Shown here one piece after another: positions 13,554 through 25,134 of a DNA stretch of 64,000 nucleotides. Under the pieces are notes generated by a model. The model saw only the letters and a program-made list of their open reading frames with translations, had not been told where the DNA came from and did not search any database. Origin of the DNA: Tetrahymena thermophila SB210 (Eukaryota; Ciliophora; Oligohymenophorea; Hymenostomatida; Tetrahymenidae); the NCBI RefSeq assembly GCF_000189635.1, contig NW_002476335.1:310001-374000 (forward strand). Reading direction: 5' to 3'. A program made the position numbers and the translations under genes. Every line of letters starts with the position of its first letter. Position 1 is the first letter of the stretch.

Positions 13554-15320
13554 TCCTTTATACTTCTTGTTTATTTATTGTAAAAAGTAGTTTCTTTTTT
13601 TATTAATGATAAACCTCTTAACTTCTTCTTCTTTTTTAAATTAGTAAGAAAGTCAATATTGCGATTAATGTTTTTAGTTTTATTATTATCAAATCTTAAT
13701 TTATTTATCAAATGATTGATCGCTGATTTATTTAATAAAATAATGAAATAAACACATAAACATCATTTAATAGTAATTAATTTATATTTATAGATTTTCA
13801 AATGAGTTTTCTTTTTTGAAAATTGCTTTTTAATTTTCAAAATTATGGCTTTGTTTGATCAACTCAGCACAAAATATCTTAAATAAAAATAATAAATTAA
13901 TTAATTACTACAGAAATCAGTTCAATTATTTTTTGAAATTATTTGTGAAGCCCATTTGCATTTTTTCACAATAAATTAGTTTTTGAATTTAATTGATTTA
14001 TAATAAATAATCATATCCTTAATTTTTTTTGGTTTTTTTTAACAATATAGAATGGATTAAAATCTAACTATATAAACTATTTTTTTTCCAAATTATGAAA
14101 ATCCATTCTAAAATGTGATAAAAGCTAGATATATAACAATTCGTTCAAATATTTCTTCTCAAAGCATTATTAAATTCTTTTAGAACGAAACATTTATTTT
14201 ATTTTATTCAAAAAAAGGAATATTTTTATATTTCTATTAAAATATTTATGAATTAAAGAATCTATCTTTCAATGAGATATGCTAACAATTAATTATTAGA
14301 AGTAGAATATTTTAATTTATTTATAATTAAGTTGCTCGAATAAGAAGTTTGATTTATTTTATAAAAAATTTTTTTACTTGATTAAATTTATTTGAAATTT
14401 AAAATCATTTTTTTGAAATAAGTTAGAAAAATATTTAAATAAAAAAAACTTTCAAGAAAGAAATTTTGAAATAAAATATTATTGTTTCTTGGAGAAAAAT
14501 GTTAACGTTAATTTTAAGCATGTATGTATATTTATTTTTTCATGATATAATTTAGTAGTCAGATTAGTCTTTAATAATTTATAAATTTAATTTTATAGAT
14601 AATTTAAATTTAAATTTTTTCATTTGATTATTTATCTCTAATTTCGTTTTTATTAGTTTTTGTTAGAATCTAAACGAAATAATTGTTAATAGGGGTTTAA
14701 ATATTAATTTTAATGATTTTTCTCTTAAATAAATTCATATAAAAGTTTAGAATTTAATAATTTTATTTACATAGCCCTATTTTCTACTTATAGGTGAATT
14801 AATTGCAAATGTCTCTCTTAAAGAAGTTTAAAAATAATAAATTTGTTAGAATAGATTTATATTAAAAACTTTTATTAATTGAATAAAATAGCTATCTTTC
14901 TATTTACTTTGAAATATATATTAGAAAAAAATATTTTGAGGTGTAAAACGTAAGTACCTCACTAATGTAAATAAAATTATAATGACTCTTATGCTATAAA
15001 AAGATGAGAGAGAAAGAAATATAAAGCAACTTTTTTTTGAATGTAAATTTATACATATGGAAGTTGAGAAGTTAATTAAATTTGATGAATAATTTCTAAT
15101 AAGATCTTAAGAAAATTAAAATATTTGATTATATTTATTATAAAAATAAATACATAAAAAAGTAAAAAATTTAAGTATAACAAATAGTTCCTAAATTTTA
15201 CTACAAAAATAAGTAAAAAACTTATAAATCTACCAAACAGAAAAATTTACTAAAAAATTGTGATTAATATAAATATTAATATAACTCTAGTAAGATAAAC
15301 TAAAAAAAACCTTAAATAAA
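13554..15320. other. AT-rich intergenic region, divergent promoters
   Basis: About 1.8 kb between the WDR90 start and the next plus-strand gene. It is very AT-rich with many poly-A/T tracts. The only marked structure is an inverted repeat TGAGGT (14937-14942)/ACCTCA (14956-14961). I find no supportable gene. Confidence 0.6.
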
Positions 15321-16241
15321 ATGGCTCAAAAGAAAAAAAACTCATCCAAAAAAGTCAATAAATCCAAAAAAGACTCCAAAGTCAATCACAAGCAAAAAAT
15401 TTAAGACAAAAATGTCAGCAACACAGCCTCCAAAAAAACAAAAACAAGTATGAAAAAATCTCTCTCAAAATTTTATTTAGACAAAAAACCACCCTCTAGA
15501 TATACTCCTTAGCAAATTGAAGAAAGGAGATAATACATCCGCAATACTATCGTCAAAGGCAACCAGTAATTTTAAGAAGATTTTAACAGTTAATGGTACT
15601 CTGATCACTCCAACGAAGATTATTCTTCTTCAACACCTCTTTATCAACTAGAGGCAATTAAAGAAGTGCCTAATTCTTGCCAAGAATCCTCTTCTGATTT
15701 TTTAAATTAATAGCGCTAACAATTTTAATAACAGCTAAGCGCAAGCTCTTAAATACAAGAAATTCCTTAATGCAATCGCCATGTTTCTTTTTGTGATGAT
15801 GAATAAATACACATCCTGTAGGTTAACCGCGTTCCTCCTGGTAGAGATAACCCTATTTTTGATACCAAAAAGACTTGGATAACTCAGCTGATGAGCAAAA
15901 AACCTAAAAAATCTTCCATCAAAATATAGGTTGATAAGAAAGGGGGATTATTCTCATCTTTGAGCGCGGTGGGCAGTAATGAATATAATCAAAAGGACTT
16001 TGCAATGCAATACTTCCACTAAGATCTGAGCATAGATTCTTCTGTTTTAATAGATTATGATACATTTAGAGTACTTTATGAAGAAAACAAGCAATCTTAT
16101 TTTGTAAACACACACTTTTCATATACCCAATGATGTCATTTTAAATACAAGTGGCAAAGAAATAATCTTCTACTTGGGAAATGTATCGAGGCGATTGATT
16201 TCTAACAAGCATATACTTTGAATAAAAGAAAAGCTTATTGA
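15321..16241 (+). CDS. Small basic protein of unknown function
   Basis: Unrecognised. The ATG at 15321 opens a reading frame with a strongly basic, Lys/Ser-rich N-terminus (about 60 residues, many KK and SKK motifs) resembling a nuclear-targeting tail. Next is SRYTPQQIEERRQYIRN, an acidic/serine patch, a Gln-rich stretch, then a more ordered C-terminal part (VNRVPPGRDNPIFDTKKTW, FAMQYFHQDLSID). Unspliced, the frame stops at TGA 16131-16133 (270 aa). A good 48-bp intron, 16104-16151 (GTAAAC...ACAAG), restores the frame and adds a coding-looking tail (LGKCIEAIDFQQAYTLNKRK) ending at TGA 16239-16241, giving 290 aa. I favour the spliced form. G+C is higher than in its surroundings, supporting a real gene. 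Confidence 0.72.
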
Positions 16242-18042
16242 TTGATAAAATAATTCATTAGAACAAATAACCTTTTATATTAATGATTCCAAATAGAATA
16301 AATTAACCCATATTATTTATATTAATTTCATAATGAATATCTAAATACACGCACATGTATATATAAATACATAATAATAATAAATAAATAGATATTCTCC
16401 TTCGACTTATAATCGCTAACATAAATCAATAACAAAAATAATAATTATTATCAAACAAAAAACTCTTCAAATATAATAAAATCAAGCAGTTTATAATTTT
16501 TCTATTTATACTCCTAAATTAATTAACACTTAGATAAATCGTATACTCCATTCTCTGGATTTTGATATAGAATTTAATAAAACAAATCAATACTTTAAAT
16601 GAACAAAATCTATATAATATAGATAGAGGTTTTTATAATATAGATTTCAAATATACTTTTGTATTTAATAATATGTTTATTAGTTAACTTATTGTATTTA
16701 CTTTTACTATTTATTTCATTTCTTCGACTTTAAAAATTAGTTCAATTGGCTCAATAATACTAAAGTAAAAAACTAAATAATTAAGTTAACATATATTAGT
16801 CTCAATCTTTCTTCATTAATCAATTTATTATAAAGAAGAAGATTAGTTAGTTATAAATGTATCCTCTAGTTTGATTTGGTAAATTTATAGAAAATTTTTC
16901 TGAATTTTTATCTATAAATTACTTTCTATGAAATTTTCCCCTGAGATAATTTGAATAATAATAAATATTACAAATAAAAGACTCAAAAATTTGGCTATTT
17001 TAAGGATTAGACAGTAGATAGATAAATAATAAATAAAGCTAAATTATTTAATTAATAAAATAATTTAAAATTTCAAAACTAAATTCACAAATTAATTAGA
17101 ACATTTAAAGTAATTAAACTTTTAAAAAATAATTAGCTGCAAATAAAAAAATAAATTTAAATTATATTAATTAATATTAAAATTCCATTTTAATTTATTA
17201 AATAAGAATAAATTATTAAATATTGTGTAAGAGTTAGTATAATTTTGCTTCAATAATTTTTAGTTTATTTTAATAATTATTTTAGCTATGCTAACAATTT
17301 AATATTCAACAAGAAATTTATAAAACTTTCCACAATTCAAAATAGATATTCTCATTAGGTCATTAAAGATAATTTTTATTTAAAATAAGTAAAAATATCT
17401 ATTAAAAGTAAAGTTTTTATTAAAATATTTTCTTAATAATAAATTAAATCAAATTAATAGCAGTCAAAAAATTTATATTACTATTATATCTTTAATATAT
17501 AAAGAGAATTATATTAATTCGTTCTTAAAATATAACAAAATACTGTAAATTTATATTTCTTAAAAAAATAATATAAATTCTTAATCTTTTTTCAAGAAAA
17601 TATCATAAATTTTTTTTTATTTTGAAAGGTCTAAAATTATTAATCTAAAAAATAGAATTTGTAATATTTAAATAATTAAAAAATATAATTTAAGTAAATG
17701 ATATTTTAAAATTTAATATTGTTTATTTACAAAATAATAGACATATAATAAATAAATTATTGATAGACCCTTTTATATTTAATTTATATTTTTACACTCT
17801 CTGAAATATTTTAATTTGTAAAATTACTAAAAATTAATTTTTTTTAAACATGTTAAACTATAATTCTAAATAATTTCATAAATTCTAAAGTTTATTTTTC
17901 AAAATTTTCTTGAAAGTAAGCGATTGTTATAAATAGTATTAATGATTTTATTGTTTGTTTGGGTTAACGTGGGAAAAATTTATTTGCTAACTAAACAATT
18001 AGGAGGATAAAAAGGAAAAATGTTTTTTCTTCAAATAAAATA
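16242..18042. other. AT-rich intergenic region between convergent genes
   Basis: About 1.8 kb of 85-90% A+T sequence separating two genes that converge on it. It contains homopolymer tracts and short ATAA/TTTA repeats. I see no gene or structured RNA. The GC-richer stretch near 17940-18030 probably belongs to the 3' untranslated region of the minus-strand gene. Confidence 0.6.
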
Positions 18043-19842
18043 TCAAAAAAGACGTTTGGATATTTTCCCAATACGATGAACATATTCTTCATCTTTCCTT
18101 TGATCTATTATATGCTGTTATGCAATTTGATCTCTGATTCTTTTTATTTCCTCTAGACGTGTCTATTTTTCTTGGTTGTCTTTCATATTCTTTGATAATT
18201 GGATATGATTTTAAATCATAATATTTTGTTACTATTTCTTATTTAATTCTATTATCCTTTGTTATTCTTGTTCATTTTTCATTGTAAGCTCATTCTCAAA
18301 AATATATTTTCTCTCCTTTTCTTTTTCCTTGCTTCTTTCTCTTTCTTTTTGTTCTCTCTGTTATTATATTTACTAAAGAACTTACTACTTATCTTATACA
18401 GCCTGCCATTTTTTCTCGCTACTCTTAAGATTATTAAGATTAATTTCTTCCTAAACAAGTATTTCAATTTTTTTTTTATATTCTTTATCTTTTTCTCTTT
18501 CTTTTAATATTTCTGATTTTTTCCAATCTATTTATTTATCCCATTGCTACTTAATAGTATTATAGACTATTTTTTCTTTGTCTTTTATATTCTATATTCT
18601 TTATTTTTCATATTCTTATTCTAGTTCGATGAGTTTCTTTATCTCTTATTAATATTACTCATCAATATTACTCTTGTTTAAGTTTTATTTGTTGTTCCTA
18701 TTTTTTTCTAAATCTTAGTGATTTACTGCTGTAGTATTTAGAATATTATTTTAAGCTATAGTTCCAAAGCTTTTTGGCTAATTTATATTTTGCTGATGCT
18801 AACTAATCTTATTGGATTAAGGTTGTATGTCAAATTATGCTGTAATTTGATTTTCTTCTCTAAAATTAGAATAGCCGTTCTTATGATTTTAAGAGTTCTA
18901 ATTTTAAATTTTGTTTGCACTTGAACAATCATTATTATTAAATTCTTATGTATTCAATCTTCTATGAACTTAACTGTATTTTCTATCATTTTCTTATATT
19001 GTACTAGCATCAGTGCTATCTTTCTTTTTCAAAATTTAATCCAAAATTAAATTCTTTTTAGCAACATCGCCCATATAGCTTGACGATCTAGCAGCTTTCC
19101 CGTAATATGGGATTTATTTGTTTCTAGATAAGCCACTATATATATTAGCCTTATTGGAAGATAAATTTTGAGCATTTTATGGTGTCTCAGCTTGACTCAA
19201 CTAGTTGCTAATTATTCCTAAATTTAAAGGCTTAATAACAGGTGAGTTTCTTCTATTTGTTGATTCACTTCTTTAATTACTTCCATGAATATTTTATATT
19301 TTTACTGAGTTTAAGTCGCCATTTGAATTAGCTGCTTTATTTTATTGCATTTTTAATTTTTAATCACCATTAACTGAATTTTCATTAAGTTTTTATTGAA
19401 TATTGTTTTGCATGGGTGAGTTTATAAAGCTATTGTGGATATACCTACTTTGCTGCTAAAGAGTAGGATTGTTATAGAATAGATTTTCAATTAAACCTAT
19501 TTTATTGCTTGTCCTAAGCTTGTTGAGTTGAAATTATATTTCTTTTTGCACTTTTTATTAAAGAAAATCTATGCTATTTTCATTTATCTTTCCTTCCTTT
19601 GAGAATTGATCAATAATTTCCATCACATTATGATATATATGAGGATATTTTTTAAATAGGTTTGGATTTGCATCTTCACATTTTTATATGAGCATTTCTT
19701 TTTGGAAAGTTGGATTACTTTTTAGAGGGCTACGCTGCTAATTTTTATTTGGAGATTATATTTACATCAATCCTTTATTGCTTGATTGTTATTGCTAGTA
19801 AGGGATAATACCAAATGTATTTTGATTTGCATTTAGTTCCAT
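18043..19842 (-). CDS. Q/N-rich coiled-coil protein, unknown function
   Basis: Intronless frame of 600 codons (599 aa) from ATG 19842 to TGA 18045-18043. It is not a recognised family. The N-terminal 350 residues are Gln/Asn/Ser-rich and low in complexity; a short better-ordered helical block near residues 45-110 contains NVMEIIDQFSKEGKINE. From about residue 400 to the end the sequence is highly charged and heptad-like (IKKLIELEQEYEKQRI, QQQREQKERERSKEKEKERK), predicting a long coiled coil. The tail ends HRIGKISKRLF. This looks like a cytoskeletal or basal-body-associated scaffold, but that is inference from composition only. It lies tail to tail with the basic protein gene at 15321. Confidence 0.8.
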
Positions 19843-21329
19843 GCCTTAAAATATAAATTTCTTCTTAAAATATTTTATTTAGTCTTGCCAATAGAACTAA
19901 TAGAGATATGTATCTATCCTGAAAAATAACCTATTGATTTGTTTTTATTACTTATTTTTTATTATGCAATCTAAAAAATTAATAATTAACTTTCAATATT
20001 TTAGTGGTAATTATTTAATAAAAAAAAATTATATTTTCATTAAAAAAGTATTTTTATGATTTTATTAATTATTTATAATAATAATTGCTAATCATATAAC
20101 TCTTTTTATTTTTATTTCAAACTAATTTCTGAATAAATTTATATTCTAAAAATTTATTGGTTTTTATTAGCTAATTTATTAAATTTTGGCTGACTGATTT
20201 CCTCTCTTTTTTTTAGTGTTAAATTTTATTTTAAACAAAATATTTTATCAGAATAAATTTATTTTTATTTGTTATCCAAAACATAAAGAAAACTATCTAT
20301 TATTCAACTTTTTCCATAAAGAACTGCAATTCATTAATATTTAATTTAAAAGCTAAATGCTTCCAGTAAAAACCCATTCTGAAATTTACTTTTCATAACA
20401 ATAATAATTAAAATTTTATCATAATATATTATAAATTAAAATATGTTTTGTATAATTAATTATTTTAATAAAGCTTATTAACTTTGTTAAAATTTTAAAA
20501 GTAAAAATTTATTAAAAATATTTTTTTAAAAATAGATTTAAAAAAATTTAGTAATTTTCGATATTATTATTTGGAATTTTAAAAGATTTAAAGAAATAAA
20601 AAATGATTAATACTTATTTTTTCTTCATTTTTTTTAAATAAAAAAAAATGAAAAATTTTAATATAAATTAATAAAATATTTTTCTGTAAAATCTGCTAAA
20701 AGTGAGTATTCAATTTATAAAAATTTAGATAAGAATTAGAAAAAATCAAATTTGAAAAAAAAAATAGTAAAAATGAAATCAAGAAACATTAAAAAGTATT
20801 TTTAAAATTCTAACCAAATAGTTCCAAAAGGTACACAAAGAATTATTCAAAAAAAAAAATTGGAAGTTTTTTGATTGATTGTATTTAAAGAGTAAAATCA
20901 AAAAAATGTACAAACAATAGAATTATTATAAATAGCTTGAGCATTGTTGTGAAATAAATAATTAATTAATTAATAGAAGAAAATTTGCAAAAATTAAAGA
21001 AAAGAAAATCACACATTAAAGTGACACAAATCATATAAATAGTTTAAACAACATTTTATTTAGATTTTTTAAAAGAAGGTTTTAAATCAATAGTACATAA
21101 AATAATTTTATCCTACACATTGTTCTCTGATTGAAAGCAAACTCAAGAGGACAATTATAATAAATTAACAATTTATTGCATTTTAAAACTTGTTTTATAG
21201 TTGATAAAGTATTAATAAAGCTCAGATATTTGTTAGAATTATTTTCTTTCATATTGAATTTGTATCGCTAAAATAAAGACTTAAATAGGAACAGCTAAAG
21301 CTTTTATTGTTTAAGGCATTCATTCCACA
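19843..21329. other. AT-rich intergenic region, divergent promoters
   Basis: About 1.5 kb between two divergently transcribed genes, extremely AT-rich with long poly-A and poly-T runs. No coding signal, repeat array or structured RNA was seen. Confidence 0.6.
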
Positions 21330-22832
21330 ATGGATTAAAATAATTATTAATATTAAAACAATTAAAATGTGTAGCATAATACAGCTAATTTATGTTAGTC
21401 TAACAATTACAACCAAGTCATATCAAATTAGCAAGTTCAGTAATCTGAGTTGCAAGCGCTTTAAAACTCTTAAGCCTTCAAATAGTTACAAAAGCAAATA
21501 TAAAAGATGAGAAAGTATTACCTTTCTATTGGGTATACTTAAAAGCAAGTTACTGATATGCTTCATGATATCTTGCTTAGGAAATAAAATTAAGAAATAG
21601 ATTGGAAAAAGCTCTCTAATACTAGCGACTATTATACAGTATTAGAAAGATATAATAGTACGTCTTAAATTGCAGAGTCAGCTCTTAAATTTAAAAAGGA
21701 AATCAATTAAATGAAAAGTCAACACAAAAACAATATTATTCCTTCTTAATAAAAAAGTGAATTTGTTTAAGAATAATAACTTCAAATAAATGCTTAACTA
21801 AAAAATAATAATAATGATGCTATCAATACACAAAATTCATCTAAAATCAACAATTCCCTTTTTACTAATTCTAAGCCAAACATTTTCAATAATTAATCTC
21901 AAGAATCTCAAAATTTTTAAAGCTAATAAAACAATAATTTTAATAACAATAACCATAATTAAATTTAAAGCACAATTTCAAAGCAAAATGACATTTAATA
22001 GCAAAAAGAAAAATGTAAAGGATTAAATGTTAACGAGATAAGTGATCGCTTCCTCTATAGACTAGATAGAAACTGTTAAATTGAAAAATCTTCAAGTAGC
22101 TCCGAAAGCAGTGATCAGGATAGCTACCATTATAAAATAAGTAGTGGATTTATTTAAAGCGAACATGATTTAGAATACAGTACAATTAAAAAGTAAGCTT
22201 CTTAGAATTAGCAAATAAAAGATGAAAATATGAACAACAGACAAGAAGAAAATTCAGTTAGCATGCAAATGTAAGAGAGTAAAAACTAAAAAAATAGGTA
22301 AAAGTCGACTTTCTCAGAAAATTTAAGATTAAATTTCCCAGAAATTTCTTCTGAGCTTTATGGTAAGAACTCAATTTAAAATGTAGCTAAGGAAGAAACG
22401 GTTGAATAAAGTGGCTAATATCATAATATGGAGTTAGATTATATTCATAATGACTACAGTATTAATGAAGAGAGTTACAATTCCTACAATAATGAATCTT
22501 AAATTCCTCTCCAGTAAAAAAAGAAGAAAATAAGAAAGCAAAAGGGATTTTTTTAGGAATAAATTCCAAGTATTTTAGAGTAGAATGAAATCTTGATTGA
22601 AAAATAGAAAAAAAAAGTTTGCCGAAATACTCAATACAGAGATGATATATCAGTCATTGTGCACAATTTTGCAGGAAAAAAAAGAAATCATAAATTTATG
22701 AACCAATTTTAAGTTCAAGAAAGTAATGAATATCAAGACATTTCTGAATTAGATGAATTGCAATTACTTGAAAAGAAATTTAGGTATTTCACAGAAGATC
22801 TCATAGATGAAGATTAAAATTCTTAGTAATGA
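21330..22832 (+). CDS. Glutamine-rich, serine/acidic protein of unknown function
   Basis: Single exon, 501 codons (500 aa). I chose the ATG at 21330 because the frame upstream meets a TGA, while the 59 codons between it and the next in-frame ATG (21507) look coding. The N-terminus is Asn/Gln-rich. Residues about 60-110 are more ordered (YYLSIGYTQKQVTDMLHDILLR, then EIDWKKLSNTSDYYTVLERY), possibly a small helical domain. The middle is Asn/Gln-rich. A serine/acidic patch (SSSSSESSDQDS) follows, and the C-terminal third is acidic with basic clusters (KKKKIRKQKG) that could act as nuclear localisation signals. It ends at TGA 22830-22832. No family is recognised; a nuclear role is only a guess from composition. 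Confidence 0.77.
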
Positions 22833-23825
22833 AAAAGGATAACAATAATAATAATAATATAATTAAATCACTAATTTCAATAAATTAAGTTTAAATAAGC
22901 ACCACCAATTATACAAAATATATTTGAGAATAGAAATTGATTGATTGTTACTTACTTATTAAAGATATTTTGAATTCTCTTTCTATTTTGTAAAATAAAA
23001 ATAATCATATATAAATTACCTCAACTCAAATTTAGATAGTTTAAATAGAATTAACACTCAGAAATCAAAACAGCAGTTTAAAAATACATTAATAAAATGC
23101 AGCTTCTAACTATCGAATTAGCTCAAAATTAAATTTCAGTTTGTCTATACTCAGTATTAATTTATCTAGATAGTTTCTTAATCTTTTTCATCACGTAGTT
23201 ATTTTCAGCTTTTAACTGTTTCAAACTTGATAAATAAAAAAACTTATACTAAAAAATAAATTAGTTAACTAGTTAGTTAGTTAGGTATAACTACTTATAT
23301 ACATACATAAACCATATCTACTAATTTGTGAAATCTTTTACTATATATTAAAGTTCATTAAATATAAAACAATCCTTTAAATTCTTTATGTATATTTCTT
23401 ATTTTTTTTAATTTTTATGTAAAGTATATTGAAGATTTAGAAAAAATATTTGAAGTATTTTAAAGGCAATTTAAACTTTGTGTTTCTATTTTTCTATGCT
23501 TATTGTAGTTATATAAATTGTGAATAATGTAAGCTTAAAATAATAATTTATTTTTAATATGTTTAAATTACGATTAGAAATATTTGAAATTAAAATAATA
23601 ATAATAGACAATTTAAGATTAAATTCTTTTAATTTAAATGCATCTAATTATGAATTTTTATTTAATATTCATTTTATATATCAATTAAGTGTTAAATTCA
23701 TCAAAATAAATATTTTTTAATTAAAAAATAAGAAGTTTAGCTTAATCAGATTTATCAATCAACTAAGAAATTTTATAGAAAACACAAATCGATAATAATA
23801 ATTTTTATAATTTTATTTTTGAAAT
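22833..23825. other. AT-rich intergenic region
   Basis: About 1 kb between two plus-strand genes. It contains simple runs such as AATAATAAT after the stop codon and a TTAGTTAGTTAG microsatellite near 23260-23285. No gene seen. Confidence 0.6.
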
Positions 23826-24761
23826 ATGGGAAACAATCCAACTAAAAAGTTTAGTAATTATTAATATTAATCATTATTGCCAAATAAATTTTAATAAAAT
23901 AATTTTTAATGTTATTTAGATGCTAATGAAGTACAAATCAATAATTAAAATAATGTTGATCCTAAATTTGAAGAATTTATTAAATAAGCATTTGCAAGCT
24001 AAGCCTAAAACGGAAAACTTTTCAAGCACAAGTTTAATGATGCTTTAGCAGTTTTAGAAAATTTTAACATAAAGCGTATACGTTATACTCCTCTTGGAGA
24101 GAGGCTATTCAATGTTTTTGATAAAGTAAATAGATTTTTGAAATTAAATCAACAAAAATATAGCAAAGCACTTTTTAAAATTGCAAATTAGGAAAAATAG
24201 AACTATATTAGCGAAGAAGACTTCTTAAAAGGTTTGAGTTAACTGATAAAAGACAAAGATTATAGAATTACATGTAATTTAAAAAAACAGAAAGATTTTT
24301 TTGTATAAATAATGAAATTTTTAAATAAAATAGATACTTATAAGGCATATGACAAAGATAATGATAATAAAATATCAAGAAAAGAATTTATTGAATTTAT
24401 TGAAGATTCTTGGAAAGCAGCTTTTATGATTCTTGGAGAAAGTGTTAATAAAAAATATGGTGGAAACTAAATTAATGTATAAAAGCTTAATATGTGGGCA
24501 TAATAAAATAAAGAGCATTTATCCTAATAAGTAGCATAGATTTTTACTCGTTTAGATACTTAGAATAAAGGAGTAATAATAGCTTTTTCTAATTTCATTT
24601 AAATCAATTAAAAAAATTTTTTTATAAAATTTTAGTTTTTAGATTTTACATCATTTTCATAATGGATTAAAGAAGGAAACATACACTCAATTTATGCGAC
24701 CTTTGATTAAGAAAGAGTTGAAGTTCCTATTAACTTCTATTAACTTGAAAAAAATTAATGA
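23826..24761 (+). CDS. EF-hand calcium-binding protein, candidate N-myristoylated
   Basis: Single exon of 312 codons (311 aa), ATG 23826 to TGA 24759-24761. The N-terminus MGNNPTKKF has Gly at position 2, a basic stretch and no early hydrophobics, which fits N-myristoylation. A canonical EF-hand loop DKDNDNKISRKE occupies about residues 176-187, with Asp at positions 1, 3 and 5 and Glu at 12, followed by FIEFIEDSW. The surrounding helices resemble the EF-hand folds of NCS/CBL-like calcium sensors; other loops (for example around ISEEDFLKGLSQ and FTRLDTQNKGVI) look degenerate. The protein is probably a membrane-attached calcium sensor. Partner unknown. Confidence 0.8.
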
Positions 24762-25134
24762 AAACGAACAAACTAACTAACTAATTAATTAATAATGTTT
24801 AATTTTGAATATTGTTTATATATATTTAGAATTTATGAATTAGAAATAATAGATAGCTTTTATTTATTTAATTTATTATTGCTAATTTTTTATTTTAAAT
24901 CACCAAAATTTATTTATTTATCTTACTTTTATTTAAATTTATTAATTAAAATATTTAATATAAACTTTTGTTAGAAACATAAAATACTTTAATAATAAAC
25001 AGCTAGCTATTTTTAAATTCTAAAAAGCATACTGAATAATCAAGATTTAGTTAATACATAATACAGAATTTAAATAAATGTATATAATTAGCAAATTAAT
25101 TGAATTTTATTTATATTTTTTATCACTTTTTATT

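Noticed and set aside
18259..18507. Hydrophobic 82-residue plus-strand frame
   Set aside because: It is the antisense of the Lys/Glu-rich coiled-coil region of the minus-strand gene 18043-19842; AAG/GAA codons read backwards give CTT/TTC and a false membrane protein.
21814..22026. 70-residue frame inside the 21330 gene
   Set aside because: Shifted frame overlapping a longer in-frame gene under the ciliate code.
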